From Macrococcoides caseolyticum (lineage in GTDB: Bacteria > Bacillota > Bacilli > Staphylococcales > Staphylococcaceae), in the NCBI RefSeq assembly GCF_021366795.1, contig NZ_JAHCPS010000004.1, positions 1 to 64,000 of the forward strand: DNA of 64,000 nucleotides. The letters run 5' to 3'. Below are positions 37,274-47,165 of the stretch, in pieces. Under the pieces are notes generated by a model. The model saw only the letters and a program-made list of their open reading frames with translations, searched no databases and had not been told where the DNA came from. Each line of letters starts with the position of its first letter. Position 1 is the stretch's first letter. The translations under genes were made by a program, and so were the position numbers.

Positions 37274-39900
37274 AAAAAATTGACTTTCGACCACTTTCAA
37301 TCACACTCATTGCTTTACTACTTTCAATTTTTGGCCATAGTTTTTATATTTATCGATTTTTTAAAGATGGTACCATTTTCACCGGTCCTAATGACGGGCT
37401 TGAACAAATGTTGCCGATGCAACTTTATTTATATGAAAAATTCTCTTCAGGTCAATTTTTCTATAGTCTTGATTTTGGTTTAGGCGGTGATTATTATACC
37501 GATTTATCTTATTATTATTCAACATCGATTATATTTTTTATCAATATGATTGCAGTCAAATTTTTAGATTTATTTTTTACCTTTAATGTCGATACCGTGA
37601 CTTTTTGGGCAAAGAATGCATTTTTTATCTCAATCGCTAAATCAACAGCAGGTATTACATTGAGTTACTATTATTTCAGAAAAATTAAAATGGATGCCTT
37701 ACCTGCACTATTATCTGGTTTTTTATTCTTAACTTCTGCTATTTACTTTAGATTTACATTATATTGGTCATTTTTTAGTGATGTTTTTATTTTTCTACCA
37801 TTGTTATTATTAGGCATTGAAAGATATATTCAACAGGAGAAAAAAGAAATTTTCATCATTGCAACAGCATGTATTTTCATTAACAACTTTTATTTTGCAT
37901 ATTATCAGGTTTTATTTGGCATCATCTATTTTCTTTTAAGAAATATTTTCAAATCAGATCATGATCAGGTTAATCGTTTAAAACAATGGATAAACTTTTT
38001 TATCATGAGTTTGCTTGGTTTAATGATAAGTAGCTTCGCGTTCTTCTATGGTGCGAAAAGTTTCATACAAAACGAACGTGCACCTTATCGAGAGAAAATA
38101 CCGCTGTTTGACCCTATGGATCAGAATGCAAATATATTTTATGACAATTACCTGGTGATTGTTTTATTCATAACATTACAAGCATTACTTACATTTAAAT
38201 TTTATAAGCATTATTTTTACCGCTTTTTTGCAGTCATGAGTATCGCACTCATGTTACTCAGCTTTACACCCTTTATTGACTCAGTATTTAATGGATTCAG
38301 TGCCCCTCAAAAACGCTGGCACTACTTAATTACCTTCTTCACTAGTGGTTTAATTGGTTTTTATATCATGAAATTTAAAGAAATTTCAATTCAAAATTAT
38401 TTATACTCAATCATTCCTGGATTTGTTATTGTATGGATGAGTCATCATTATATTCATAAAGATGTTACATGGGTTTACTTCCTACCTGTGATCACTATAC
38501 TCGGCCTAGTTATTTTAATTGTGAAGCAAAGAAAATTACAACAAACATTAATCTACCTCTACATTGTCATATTAATGATATTCAACTGGGATGTTGTTCG
38601 TGTTCATAACAAACTCGATAACTATAACCCTGGCATCGATAGTCGTGCTAAATTAAGTTATATTGAGTCGAGCGTATATGACTCACCGCTTCAAAGACAA
38701 ATTATTGATGATCTTAAAAAGCAATTAAATCCAGGTGAACGTATCGATTGGCGTGTCCTTGAACAGGATAATACACCGATGTATCAAAACTTTAACGGTG
38801 TTTCTTTATATTCAAGTATATTCGATGGTTCATACATTGATTTTTACTATAAACAATTAAAAATCAATATTAAGGAAGAATCACTATCCAGATATTCTAC
38901 ATTTAACGGAAGGAGTAACCTGGAGTCATTATTTAATGTGAAGTATCTTGTAAGAAAATCTTATCAGACAGATATTCCTTCAAATTTTAAATTGATTCGT
39001 GATTATGGCAAATACAAAGTGTATGAAAATACCAAAATGATACCATTTGCCCGTATCACAAATCATATATTTAATCAGGATGATTTACAAACACCCATAG
39101 ATAGGGAAAGGGCTATGATAAATGGAATAGTTACTGAAGCGTTGCCAACGAATGAAACAATACATCCTGCAAATAATTTATTAAAGGATGTCAAAGTCAC
39201 TGCATCTGGTGCGCACTGGTTAGAAAATAATAAAACGCTTAAAGTAAATCCACCGAGTGGTGGTATTGTCATTGAAATACCACAAAAGTATTTAAAACAA
39301 TATAAAGATTTCTATCTAGAAATGTTTGTATCACTTCAATCACCAATTACTAATTATCAAATTAATGTCAACAATTATGCAAATAACAGATTATTTCAGA
39401 CAAGTAAATATCGTACACATTACGATGATTTAATGTATCGTGTGAAGACACCAAAAAACGGTAAGATTTTGATTGGTTTAACGCCTGGTACATATCAGTT
39501 AAATATTAGAGGTTTATATGGTGAAGATTATAAGATGTTAAATCAAGTTAAAAATGATATACCTTATCGTTTCTCGGACAATGGTAATAAAATGACTGTG
39601 CATTTAGGTAAATCGCGTGAAGGTTATTTAACAGTACCAATTATTTACCGAGATGGTATGAACGCTTATGTCGATGGAAAGAAAACCGAAGTCATTCGAG
39701 CGAATTATTTAATGAGTGCTGTAAAGGTTACAAAAGATACCAAAACGGTTACATTTAAATATATTCCTCCTTATTTCTATTTAATGCTTGTCATATCGAT
39801 ACTCGGGATAATTCTTTCATATTTTTATATTCGATACGCTCATCCTGAAAGGAAGAAAAAAAATGTTCAAAAACAAAAAGAAGCAGAATTATGGGTATAA
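37270..39900 (+). CDS. yfhO: YfhO-family GT-C membrane glycosyltransferase, copy 1
   Basis: Probably transfers the flipped sugar to an extracellular polymer. 876 aa. The N-terminal half has about 12 membrane segments with conserved loops (GPNDGLEQMLPMQLYLYEK and GLGGDYYTDLSYYYSTS), which in the GT-C fold hold the acidic catalytic residues. The large C-terminal part (about 450-835) is extracellular and beta-rich; a last membrane helix (about 838-860) and basic tail follow. In Bacillus, YfhO with CsbB and a GtcA protein puts GlcNAc on lipoteichoic acid. Overlaps its neighbours on both sides. Confidence 0.88.
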   Translation: MKKIDFRPLSITLIALLLSIFGHSFYIYRFFKDGTIFTGPNDGLEQMLPMQLYLYEKFSSGQFFYSLDFGLGGDYYTDLSYYYSTSIIFFINMIAVKFLDLFFTFNVDTVTFWAKNAFFISIAKSTAGITLSYYYFRKIKMDALPALLSGFLFLTSAIYFRFTLYWSFFSDVFIFLPLLLLGIERYIQQEKKEIFIIATACIFINNFYFAYYQVLFGIIYFLLRNIFKSDHDQVNRLKQWINFFIMSLLGLMISSFAFFYGAKSFIQNERAPYREKIPLFDPMDQNANIFYDNYLVIVLFITLQALLTFKFYKHYFYRFFAVMSIALMLLSFTPFIDSVFNGFSAPQKRWHYLITFFTSGLIGFYIMKFKEISIQNYLYSIIPGFVIVWMSHHYIHKDVTWVYFLPVITILGLVILIVKQRKLQQTLIYLYIVILMIFNWDVVRVHNKLDNYNPGIDSRAKLSYIESSVYDSPLQRQIIDDLKKQLNPGERIDWRVLEQDNTPMYQNFNGVSLYSSIFDGSYIDFYYKQLKINIKEESLSRYSTFNGRSNLESLFNVKYLVRKSYQTDIPSNFKLIRDYGKYKVYENTKMIPFARITNHIFNQDDLQTPIDRERAMINGIVTEALPTNETIHPANNLLKDVKVTASGAHWLENNKTLKVNPPSGGIVIEIPQKYLKQYKDFYLEMFVSLQSPITNYQINVNNYANNRLFQTSKYRTHYDDLMYRVKTPKNGKILIGLTPGTYQLNIRGLYGEDYKMLNQVKNDIPYRFSDNGNKMTVHLGKSREGYLTVPIIYRDGMNAYVDGKKTEVIRANYLMSAVKVTKDTKTVTFKYIPPYFYLMLVISILGIILSYFYIRYAHPERKKKNVQKQKEAELWV

Positions 39901-42544
39901 TTTAAGGCTGTTCAGTGTAGCATTTTTCTTAGCATTACTCGCCCATAGTCAGGTCATTTACAGAATGATGAAAGATGGTATTTTATTTACTGGTAAAGGG
40001 GATGGTATCGCACAAATGATCCCCTTTCAAATGTATCTTTATCAAAAGTTTACACATTTTAATTTTTTCTATGCGATGGACTTTGGCATCGGTGGTGACT
40101 TTTTTAGAAGTCTCGCCTATTATTATTCAACCTCGCCTGTCGCTTATATCAACTATATTTTCATTTGGTTTGCAAATTTATTTTTAGATTTCAATATTCA
40201 AGATCCCGTCTTCTGGGCTAAGAATCAAATATTCATCTCAATTATTAAACTGACTATTATTATTGTGATTACCTATCGATTACTAAGATATATTCATGTC
40301 AATCGATTCGCCAGTATTACAGGTGCATTTTTATATGCATGGTCAACGACGTATTTCTTCTTTACATTTACATGGAGTTTTTTTAGTGATGTAATGATTT
40401 GGTTACCACTCTCTATACTAGGTATGGAACGCTTTTTTCACGAGAAAAAAATAGGTATGTTTATCATCGCAATCGCACTGACTTTACATGCCAATTTTTA
40501 CTTTAGTTATTATGAGTTTATTTTTCTAATGTGCTATTTTCTTTATCGTGTTGTTTATCCTAAACCAACCGATGTCGTTAATCGTCTGCAAAAAATTACA
40601 GTGTTAGCTGGGGCAGCGCTGTTAGGATTAGGCGTTGCCGCTGTTGGAATTTTCACAGGTGTGACGAGTTACTTGATGAATGATAGAACCCTACCGCCAA
40701 TCAATATTAAACCATTTATCGATATGGTAGGTTTTTACAACCTCTTTTATGATGGATACTATATTGTTATATGCTTTATTACAGTACTCGCTGTGATGAC
40801 TTTTAAGTTATATCAGGACTATATGTATCGCTTGTTTGCCAGTTTAACACTTCTATTTATGGTTTGTTCGCTCAGCCCACTATTTGATAGTTTCTTTAAC
40901 GGGTTCTCGATTGATCAACGCAGGTGGGTTTATTTATTATCATTTACATCTGCTATATTAGTTGCATGCTACTTAAATCATTTAAAACATGTCGATTTGA
41001 AATCATTTTTTATATCGCTAGTACCAATTGTCATTATTTATCCAGTTTCAGTCTATGGACATGAAAAACTATTATCATGGCTGTACTTTATTCCATTGAT
41101 ATGTCTTATGATTGGATTGTTTATTTACTTAAAGAATCATTTAGTACATTACGCACTTTATATCGTCATTGTACTCATGAATCTCGTCTTTGTTCACCAA
41201 TATGTTACAGAACAACTCGATACGTTACATCCTTTTAACGAACGAGATATCGACTACTTAAACTCAGCCCAATACAATTCTAAAACGCAGCGCCAAATGA
41301 TTGATGTTATCAAAAAATCACAGCCGGATAATGATAGGATTGAATGGCAAACATCTAGTACACATAACACACCAATGTACCAAAATTTTCAGGGTATCAA
41401 ACTCTATTCGTCGATATTTGATAAAGATATTTTAAAATTTTATGATAAAGAATTATCTATTACGATGCCAACAGATAGTAATTCAATCTACTACGGTCTA
41501 GGTGAACGTGCGAATTTATATAGTCTGTTTAATGTGTCTACGACGGTCAGAACAAGTACATCACCTACTCTGCCTTTTGGATTCAAAGCATCTGATAGGT
41601 TTGTAGAACCTAACGAATCAAAACAATATCAAACGTATAAGAATGAATATAGAATGCCATTTGTCCGTGTAACGAATCGCGTATTTGATGCACGTCAATT
41701 AAAAACACCGCTGGATAGAGAACATGCAATGCTTTCAGGCGTCGTTCTTAATCAACAGGGACATCAATCAATAGAACCCGCCAGAAACTTATTAAATAAA
41801 GCACAGATCCATTTACAGGATGCTAAATTAACAGGTCAGTCCCTTACAGTAACTAAGGAAAATGGTGGGCCAAGAATACAACTTCCAAAATCAATCGTTC
41901 AGAAGTACAAGGATTTCTATGTTACGATGAGCATTGAATCAAAAACATTTAAGGACTATCATTATGTCTGGCTCAATGAAATTTATCAGTCTCGTAAACC
42001 GCTCGATGATGATTACAGACGATTTAATCCGACGATAACATTGAAAGTGAATGCGCAAAGATTATTAGAATTAAAACTTAAACCAGGTGAATATCACTTT
42101 CAACTCAATGGTATATACGGTGAAAATTACGAGACGCTAAAAAAAGCAGCCCAACAACAAGACCGCCATCAATTTAAATTCGATCATGGCAAAATGCACA
42201 TCCAGCTTGCGCCACACAAGGCTGGTTACGTTGTCATACCAGTACCATATCTCGAAGGAATGAAAGCAACAATAGATGGTCATAGCGCTCAAATCAAAGA
42301 AGGTAACTATTTAATGACTGCTATCCCGGTAAATGAAAAAGCAAGCGACATTGAAATCACATATACACCACCTTATTTTCATTTAATGCAATGTATCTCA
42401 ATTTTATCAATGATCCTATCGGTCATCTTTACGCGTTGGATAGCTAATCAAAATTACATGCATCAGGACAAGTCATTTATTAGTTATGAGGAAGAAGCAA
42501 TATTACTCAAAAAACATTTTGATGATGATGTCAGGAAGCAATAG
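39863..42544 (+). CDS. YfhO-family GT-C membrane glycosyltransferase, copy 2
   Basis: A paralogue of the preceding gene over its whole length: 893 aa, same layout of membrane segments, same loops (GKGDGIAQMIPFQMYLYQK, GIGGDFFRSLAYYYSTS), same extracellular domain with REHAMLSGV against RERAMINGI, same last membrane helix. Divergence is considerable, so the duplication is old or came from separate sources. It starts 38 bp before the end of copy 1 with its own aaagga site. The catalytic loop acidic residues are kept, so both copies may be active, perhaps on different acceptors. A large terminator follows. Confidence 0.87.
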   Translation: MFKNKKKQNYGYNLRLFSVAFFLALLAHSQVIYRMMKDGILFTGKGDGIAQMIPFQMYLYQKFTHFNFFYAMDFGIGGDFFRSLAYYYSTSPVAYINYIFIWFANLFLDFNIQDPVFWAKNQIFISIIKLTIIIVITYRLLRYIHVNRFASITGAFLYAWSTTYFFFTFTWSFFSDVMIWLPLSILGMERFFHEKKIGMFIIAIALTLHANFYFSYYEFIFLMCYFLYRVVYPKPTDVVNRLQKITVLAGAALLGLGVAAVGIFTGVTSYLMNDRTLPPINIKPFIDMVGFYNLFYDGYYIVICFITVLAVMTFKLYQDYMYRLFASLTLLFMVCSLSPLFDSFFNGFSIDQRRWVYLLSFTSAILVACYLNHLKHVDLKSFFISLVPIVIIYPVSVYGHEKLLSWLYFIPLICLMIGLFIYLKNHLVHYALYIVIVLMNLVFVHQYVTEQLDTLHPFNERDIDYLNSAQYNSKTQRQMIDVIKKSQPDNDRIEWQTSSTHNTPMYQNFQGIKLYSSIFDKDILKFYDKELSITMPTDSNSIYYGLGERANLYSLFNVSTTVRTSTSPTLPFGFKASDRFVEPNESKQYQTYKNEYRMPFVRVTNRVFDARQLKTPLDREHAMLSGVVLNQQGHQSIEPARNLLNKAQIHLQDAKLTGQSLTVTKENGGPRIQLPKSIVQKYKDFYVTMSIESKTFKDYHYVWLNEIYQSRKPLDDDYRRFNPTITLKVNAQRLLELKLKPGEYHFQLNGIYGENYETLKKAAQQQDRHQFKFDHGKMHIQLAPHKAGYVVIPVPYLEGMKATIDGHSAQIKEGNYLMTAIPVNEKASDIEITYTPPYFHLMQCISILSMILSVIFTRWIANQNYMHQDKSFISYEEEAILLKKHFDDDVRKQ

Positions 42545-42712
42545 ATGCGTTTTTTACACCATTTTGAACTATTTAGCGTATGTGTAAGTGTATAGAGTCT
42601 ATTCACTTGCATTAATGCGCCAAGCGCAACAATTATTCTAGGCTTTTTTATTACTGAACATTAGATAACTTAATACTCACGCAAAACAAGAACGCGTAAC
42701 CCAACAGCATAC
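42545..42712. other. non-coding stretch after the glycosylation cassette
   Basis: Between copy 2 of yfhO and the shared terminator I see no gene. It contains short GC-rich words (gcgccaagcgc near 42616) and an imperfect terminator-like tract ending ggcttttttatta at about 42652. Nothing further can be supported. Confidence 0.4.
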
Positions 42713-42772
42713 AAAAAAACCGAACGGAAACGATAAATCAAACTTTGATTTATCGTTTCGTTCGGTTTTATT
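42713..42772. terminator. large bidirectional terminator between yfhO copy 2 and rplS
   Basis: A stem of about 23 bp (arms 42719-42742 and 42744-42765, one base bulged) is flanked by A7 on the left and TTTTATT on the right. It can serve both the plus-strand cassette and the minus-strand rplS unit. A smaller dyad gtagaaa/tttctac follows at 42809-42831. Confidence 0.85.
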
Positions 42773-42853
42773 AATGCCAAAACATTATGTCCTGGCCACA
42801 TGTTTTTAGTAGAAAGTCTTAAAGTTTCTACAGTGTTTTTGTTAAAACTTCTA

Positions 42854-43204
42854 TTAACGAATTTCTTTAATACGTGCAGCTTTACCACGAAGGCTACGTA
42901 AGTAATAAAGTTTCGCACGACGTACTTTACCACGACGTAATACTTCAATCTTCTCGATTTTTGGTGTGTGTAATGGGAATGTACGTTCAACACCCACACC
43001 ATAAGAAATCTTACGAACCGTGAAAGTTTCTGAAATACCGCCACCGCGACGTTTGATTACAACACCTTCGAATACCTGGATACGTTCGCGAGTTCCCTCA
43101 ACGATACGTACGTGAACTTTTAAAGTATCACCAGGACGGAATGATGGTAAATCTGTACGCAATTGGTCTTTTGTAATTGCATCGATTAATACATTATTTG
43201 ACAT
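42854..43204 (-). CDS. rplS: 50S ribosomal protein L19
   Basis: Ribosomal protein at the 30S-50S interface. 116 aa, normal. Signatures: [20 protein letters not shown] at the N-terminal part and [32 protein letters not shown] at the C-terminal part. It has its own strong promoter at 43286-43314 between trmD and rplS, with a leader of about 75 nt. Confidence 0.99.
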   Translation of the reverse strand: MSNNVLIDAITKDQLRTDLPSFRPGDTLKVHVRIVEGTRERIQVFEGVVIKRRGGGISETFTVRKISYGVGVERTFPLHTPKIEKIEVLRRGKVRRAKLYYLRSLRGKAARIKEIR

Positions 43205-43279
43205 AATATTCTTCTCCTTCTGCCTATGTTCTTAAGTCTTTGCTCAGCGGATCATAGTGATTATTGTGTTTTTCACACT
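43205..43279 (-). promoter_or_regulatory. rplS leader, candidate L19 autoregulatory element
   Basis: A 75-nt 5' leader between the predicted start and the rplS ATG. It contains short dyads (gtgtgaaaaacac; ccgctgagc region). Firmicutes rplS leaders are known to hold an L19-binding element; I cannot confirm the consensus by eye. Confidence 0.35.
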
Positions 43280-43285
43280 TGATTT

Positions 43286-43314
43286 ATTATACAGGGTTAC
43301 ATTCTACAAGTCAA
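43286..43314 (-). promoter_or_regulatory. rplS promoter
   Basis: Minus strand: TTGACT (43309-43314), 17-nt spacer, TATAAT (43286-43291). A near-consensus vegetative promoter directly after the trmD stop codon; rplS can thus be expressed independently of trmD. Confidence 0.75.
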
Positions 43315-43321
43315 TATCAAA

Positions 43322-44047
43322 TTATTGTTTTGACTGGAACTGAGCTAATATTTTTAAATCATGCGCTGTTAATGGATATGATTCCAGCAAATCCGGTCGA
43401 CGTTCAAATGTTCGCTTTAAAGATTCACTGTGACGCCATTCGTTAATTAATTTATGATTGCCACTCATTAAGACATCAGGTACCTTCAATCCTCTATACT
43501 CCGCTGGACGCGTATATTGAGGATGCTCTAATAAACCACTTGAAAATGAATCATCTTCATGTGAGACTTCATTGCCGAGCACATCCGGGATAAGGCGAAC
43601 AATTGCATCTGTCATTGTAATGGCTGCATACTCTCCACCTGTTAAAACAAAGTCGCCTAATGAGATTTCATCTGTTACCAGTTCAGTACGAATTCTTTCA
43701 TCATAACCTTCATAATGCCCACAAATAAATACGAGATGCTTGGCATGTGCGAGTTCCTCTGCTTTTGCCTGATCGAAGCGTTTACCTTGAGGACACATGA
43801 GAATAACACGCGTATCTGTCGTTGTTTCAATACTATCCATTGCATTAAATACAGGCTCCGGCTTTAATACCATACCTTGGCCACCACCATACGGATAATC
43901 ATCCACCTGATGATGTTTGTTGTTCGCAAAATCCCTAAAATTCACTGTATTAAATTTGACAATGCCCTTATCTTGAGAACGTTTCATAATGGAATGATTA
44001 AGCACATCAAACATTTCAGGAAAAAGTGTTAAATAGTCAATTCTCAC
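43322..44047 (-). CDS. trmD: tRNA (guanine-N1-)-methyltransferase
   Basis: Methylates G37 of tRNAs with SAM to prevent frameshifting. 241 aa SPOUT-fold enzyme with the trefoil-knot sequence [11 protein letters not shown] and [20 protein letters not shown]. Overlaps rimM by 4 bp; order rpsP-rimM-trmD-rplS is conserved. Confidence 0.98.
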   Translation of the reverse strand: MRIDYLTLFPEMFDVLNHSIMKRSQDKGIVKFNTVNFRDFANNKHHQVDDYPYGGGQGMVLKPEPVFNAMDSIETTTDTRVILMCPQGKRFDQAKAEELAHAKHLVFICGHYEGYDERIRTELVTDEISLGDFVLTGGEYAAITMTDAIVRLIPDVLGNEVSHEDDSFSSGLLEHPQYTRPAEYRGLKVPDVLMSGNHKLINEWRHSESLKRTFERRPDLLESYPLTAHDLKILAQFQSKQ

Positions 44048-44544
44048 GATAACAATCCTTCCATCGCTTCAATCGTAATGGTCTTATGCTCAATATCAAT
44101 CTCTTTTACGACATCTTCAATATAAGGAATTAAATGTTCTTTCTCACCTTGAACAACCCATACATCATTGGCACCCGTTTCAAAAATTTCAGTGACTTTA
44201 CCGATAGATTGGCCTTCATTAAATACCTCACAACCAATGATATCACTATAATAATATTCATTTTCTTCTAAAGGTAAGCTTTCTGTATCGACATCCTGGA
44301 ATACATCAAGCCCCTTATATTGTTCAACTTCATTAATATTATGAATGCCAACAAATGCAACCATATGAAAGTTTTTGTGCACACGATATGATTTTATAAC
44401 CAGTTCAATCGTTTCATCTTTAAATGGAATTAACAAAGTTTTACCCGGTGCAAAACGTTCTGATGCAAAGTCTGAAGCTGAAAGAATTTTTACTTCACCT
44501 TTTACACCATGCATATTTACAATTTTACCAACATTCACTATCAT
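44044..44544 (-). CDS. rimM: 16S rRNA processing protein RimM
   Basis: Assists maturation of the 30S head domain and binds S19. 166 aa from the ATG at 44544: ggagg lies 8 nt upstream, whereas upstream Met codons are too close to or before it. N-terminal barrel ([18 protein letters not shown]) and C-terminal PRC barrel ([13 protein letters not shown]...[13 protein letters not shown]). Overlaps trmD by 4 bp. Confidence 0.97.
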   Translation of the reverse strand: MIVNVGKIVNMHGVKGEVKILSASDFASERFAPGKTLLIPFKDETIELVIKSYRVHKNFHMVAFVGIHNINEVEQYKGLDVFQDVDTESLPLEENEYYYSDIIGCEVFNEGQSIGKVTEIFETGANDVWVVQGEKEHLIPYIEDVVKEIDIEHKTITIEAMEGLLS

Positions 44545-44563
44545 TCTCATGACCTCCACTCAT

Positions 44564-44592
44564 AAAAAAAGAGTACCAAAAATGGCACTCTT
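44564..44592 (-). terminator. terminator overlapping the khpA stop codon
   Basis: Stem agagtacc/ggcactct with a short loop and TTTTTTT on the minus strand. The khpA stop lies within the stem foot. Probably gives partial termination between khpA and rimM. Confidence 0.6.
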
Positions 44593-44818
44593 AATCAATT
44601 TCTACAAACACTTTTTTGCCTTTCTCGTTATTAGCTCCTGATACAACTGTTCGAATTGCTTTAGCAATACGACCTTGTTTACCTATCACTTTACCTACAT
44701 CATCAGTATGAAGGTTAATTTGATAGGTAACACTTGTCGTATGTTCTTCTTTCGTAATCTGAATAGCTTCCGGATGATTTACGAGGGGTTCAATAATCGT
44801 TTGTAATAATTTTTCCAT
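44591..44818 (-). CDS. khpA: KH-domain RNA-binding protein KhpA (YlqC)
   Basis: A 75-aa single KH domain with the GxxG loop in DVGKVIGKQGRIAKAIRTV. Homologues pair with KhpB (Jag) and bind many small RNAs; in streptococci they affect cell division. Conserved place between rpsP (5-bp gap) and rimM. Confidence 0.95.
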   Translation of the reverse strand: MEKLLQTIIEPLVNHPEAIQITKEEHTTSVTYQINLHTDDVGKVIGKQGRIAKAIRTVVSGANNEKGKKVFVEID

Positions 44819-44823
44819 CGCAA

Positions 44824-45099
44824 TTACTTCGCGATTTTTTGGTTATGGAATTTCTCCATGATACCTTGTTGTGATAAAATGTTACGTACTGTATCAGTTG
44901 GTTTAGCGCCATCAGCTAACCATTTTAAAGCTAATTCTTCATTAACTTTGATTTCTGCTGCTGGTTTAGCAACTGGATTATAAGTTCCGATTGCTTCGAT
45001 GATGCGTCCGTCACGAGGTGCACGAGCATCTGCTACTACGATACGATAGAATGGGTTTCTTTTTGAACCCATACGAGTTAAACGAATTTTTACTGCCAT
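44824..45099 (-). CDS. rpsP: 30S ribosomal protein S16
   Basis: 91 aa from the ATG at 45099 ([20 protein letters not shown]), with a ggagag site; the frame opens 21 nt earlier. Family motifs [14 protein letters not shown] and [16 protein letters not shown] are present. First gene of rpsP-khpA-rimM-trmD, separated from ffh by a 362-bp gap. Confidence 0.98.
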   Translation of the reverse strand: MAVKIRLTRMGSKRNPFYRIVVADARAPRDGRIIEAIGTYNPVAKPAAEIKVNEELALKWLADGAKPTDTVRNILSQQGIMEKFHNQKIAK

Positions 45100-45461
45100 A
45101 ATAATATCTCTCCATTTCATTTCTTTTCTACAAGAATTAATAATAACAGAGGTTATTTTTTTTGTAAAGCTTTTTTTCTTTACAAATAATATTTTTAGTT
45201 AAAACATGCGAAAAGTTAGCAAATCAATCGACAGCGTACTGTCAGGCATCCCCAAAAATAAAGCCTGACCTTATTCAAAAAGTGATTGAAGGTCAAGCTT
45301 TGTTTACATGTGTCTAAACGCATTTCAGACTGCCTTTTATTTTACGGCGTCTTCTGTGCAGGACCTCGTCAAATTTCAGCAATCCATTCGAAATCAAATA
45401 GCGATTTCTTTGGATTCCTTCCAATTTGTTCGGTCCTAAACGCATTTCAGACAGCCTTTTA
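45100..45461. other. ffh-rpsP intergenic region with direct repeat and several stem-loops
   Basis: A 28-bp word (ctaaacgcatttcagac.gccttttatt, one mismatch) occurs at 45314-45341 and 45436-45463; the second copy covers the ffh stop codon. Between and beside the copies are dyads: aatcca..gaaatc/gatttc..ggatt (about 45389-45418), gtcaggc/gcctgac (about 45240-45268) and tgacctt/aaggtca (about 45266-45292). No ORF with a ribosome site was seen. One or more dyads may end ffh transcription; the rest is unexplained. Confidence 0.6.
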
Positions 45462-46814
45462 TTAAAACGGTAAGTTCATCCCGGCAAACGGATTTTTTCC
45501 TTTTCTGCCTTTTTTCATGCCACTAAATTGTTTCATCATTTTCTTCATTTCTTCAAATTGTTTAATCAATTTGTTTACTTCTGATAAACTACGGCCAGAT
45601 CCTTTAGCAATACGTTTTTTACGGCTCACATTAATAATTGCCGGATTCTCACGTTCTTCTTTTGTCATACTGCGAATAATTGCCTGAATGTGATCAATTT
45701 GTTTAGGGTTCATATTCAGTTGATTGACTTGTTTCATTTTATTCGCACCAGGTATCATTTTAAGTAAATCATCAAGCGGTCCTAATGCTTTTACTTGTTC
45801 TAATTGTTCTAAGAAGTCATCAAATGTAAACGATGATGTTCTCATTTTCTGTTCTAATTCTTTTGCCTTCGTTTCATCGACTTGAGACTGTGCTTTTTCA
45901 ATTAAACTTAACACATCACCCATACCAAGAATTCGAGAAGCCATTCGTTCTGGATGGAATGGTTCTAAACCATCCATCTTCTCACTCATACCGACGAATT
46001 TAATTGGTTTTTGTGTCACACTTCGAATTGAAAGTGCCGCACCACCACGTGTATCGCCGTCTAATTTAGTCAGTGTAACGCCTGTCACATCTAACTGACC
46101 ATCAAAACTTTCAGCAACATTCACTGCGTCCTGACCTGTCATTGAATCAACGACTAACATGATTTCATCTGGTTTTGCTACTGCTTTAACATCAACGAGT
46201 TCCTGCATTAATTTCTCATCGATATGCAGACGACCTGCTGTATCGATGATTACAAAGTCTAAATGTTCTTCTTTCGCATGTTGTAATGCACGTTCTGTTA
46301 TTTCAGCAGGTGATACTTGGTCACCTAATGTAAAGACAGGGATATCAATTTGCTTTCCAACTGTCTGTAATTGCTGAATCGCAGCTGGTCGATAAATATC
46401 ACAAGCAACAAGTAATGGTTTTTTGTTAAATTTCTTACGCATTAATAATGCAAGCTTACCAGCAGTTGTCGTTTTACCTGCCCCTTGCAAACCGACCATC
46501 ATCACCACTGTTGGTGGTTTTTTACTCATATTAATTTGCGTATTTTCACCGCCCATTAATGCCGTTAGTTCATCTTGTACTATTTTTATGACCTGCTGAC
46601 CAGGTGTAAGTGATGTCATGACATCTGAACCTAATGCACGTTCAGATACAGTTGAAACAAATTGCTTTACAACTTTAAAGTTAACGTCGGCTTCTAATAA
46701 TGCTAATCGTACTTCTCGCATCATTACTTTAATGTCTGCTTCCGTAACTTTTCCTTTTCCTTTAATTTTCTGCATTGTCGCCTGGAGTCGATCTGATAAT
46801 CCTTCAAAAGCCAT
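45462..46814 (-). CDS. ffh: signal recognition particle protein Ffh
   Basis: Binds signal sequences with the SRP RNA and targets nascent membrane proteins. 450 aa: N domain, GTPase G domain (GLQGAGKTTTAGKLA, DTAGRL, TKLDGD) and the Met-rich M domain (residues about 300-435: MKQVNQLNMNPKQ, MKKMMKQFSGMKKG). The tail reads FAGMNLPF. Follows ylxM after 12 bp. Confidence 0.98.
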   Translation of the reverse strand: MAFEGLSDRLQATMQKIKGKGKVTEADIKVMMREVRLALLEADVNFKVVKQFVSTVSERALGSDVMTSLTPGQQVIKIVQDELTALMGGENTQINMSKKPPTVVMMVGLQGAGKTTTAGKLALLMRKKFNKKPLLVACDIYRPAAIQQLQTVGKQIDIPVFTLGDQVSPAEITERALQHAKEEHLDFVIIDTAGRLHIDEKLMQELVDVKAVAKPDEIMLVVDSMTGQDAVNVAESFDGQLDVTGVTLTKLDGDTRGGAALSIRSVTQKPIKFVGMSEKMDGLEPFHPERMASRILGMGDVLSLIEKAQSQVDETKAKELEQKMRTSSFTFDDFLEQLEQVKALGPLDDLLKMIPGANKMKQVNQLNMNPKQIDHIQAIIRSMTKEERENPAIINVSRKKRIAKGSGRSLSEVNKLIKQFEEMKKMMKQFSGMKKGRKGKNPFAGMNLPF

Positions 46815-46826
46815 ACAATGACCCCC

Positions 46827-47165
46827 TTATTCTATTTTCTGTAATTGTTCAATTAAGTGCTGTAATGTTTGTTGATTAATTCTCTCTTGATGAATCGCTT
46901 CTTGTAATTGTTCCAATAACATTTGTCTCTGTTCAAATTTCTGATATAAACCAAGCCTTGACTCATAATCTTCCAGTAATTCATCAGTACGTCTTATGTT
47001 ATCATAAACAGCTTGTCGTGACACCTGAAAGTTCTCAGCAATTTCCGATAGTGATTCATCAAGCAGGTAATAACGTTCAAGATAATTGCGTTGTTTATCA
47101 GTGAGCAGCGATTGATAGAAATCAAACAGATAATTCATTCGCATTGTTTTTATGATATCACTCAT
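46827..47165 (-). CDS. ylxM: YlxM-family SRP-associated helix-turn-helix protein
   Basis: 112 aa. The helix-turn-helix [27 protein letters not shown] (about 28-55) resembles sigma-factor region 4. Streptococcal YlxM binds the SRP and stimulates GTP hydrolysis. Overlaps ftsY by 8 bp and precedes ffh, the usual ftsY-ylxM-ffh order. Confidence 0.95.
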   Translation of the reverse strand: MSDIIKTMRMNYLFDFYQSLLTDKQRNYLERYYLLDESLSEIAENFQVSRQAVYDNIRRTDELLEDYESRLGLYQKFEQRQMLLEQLQEAIHQERINQQTLQHLIEQLQKIE

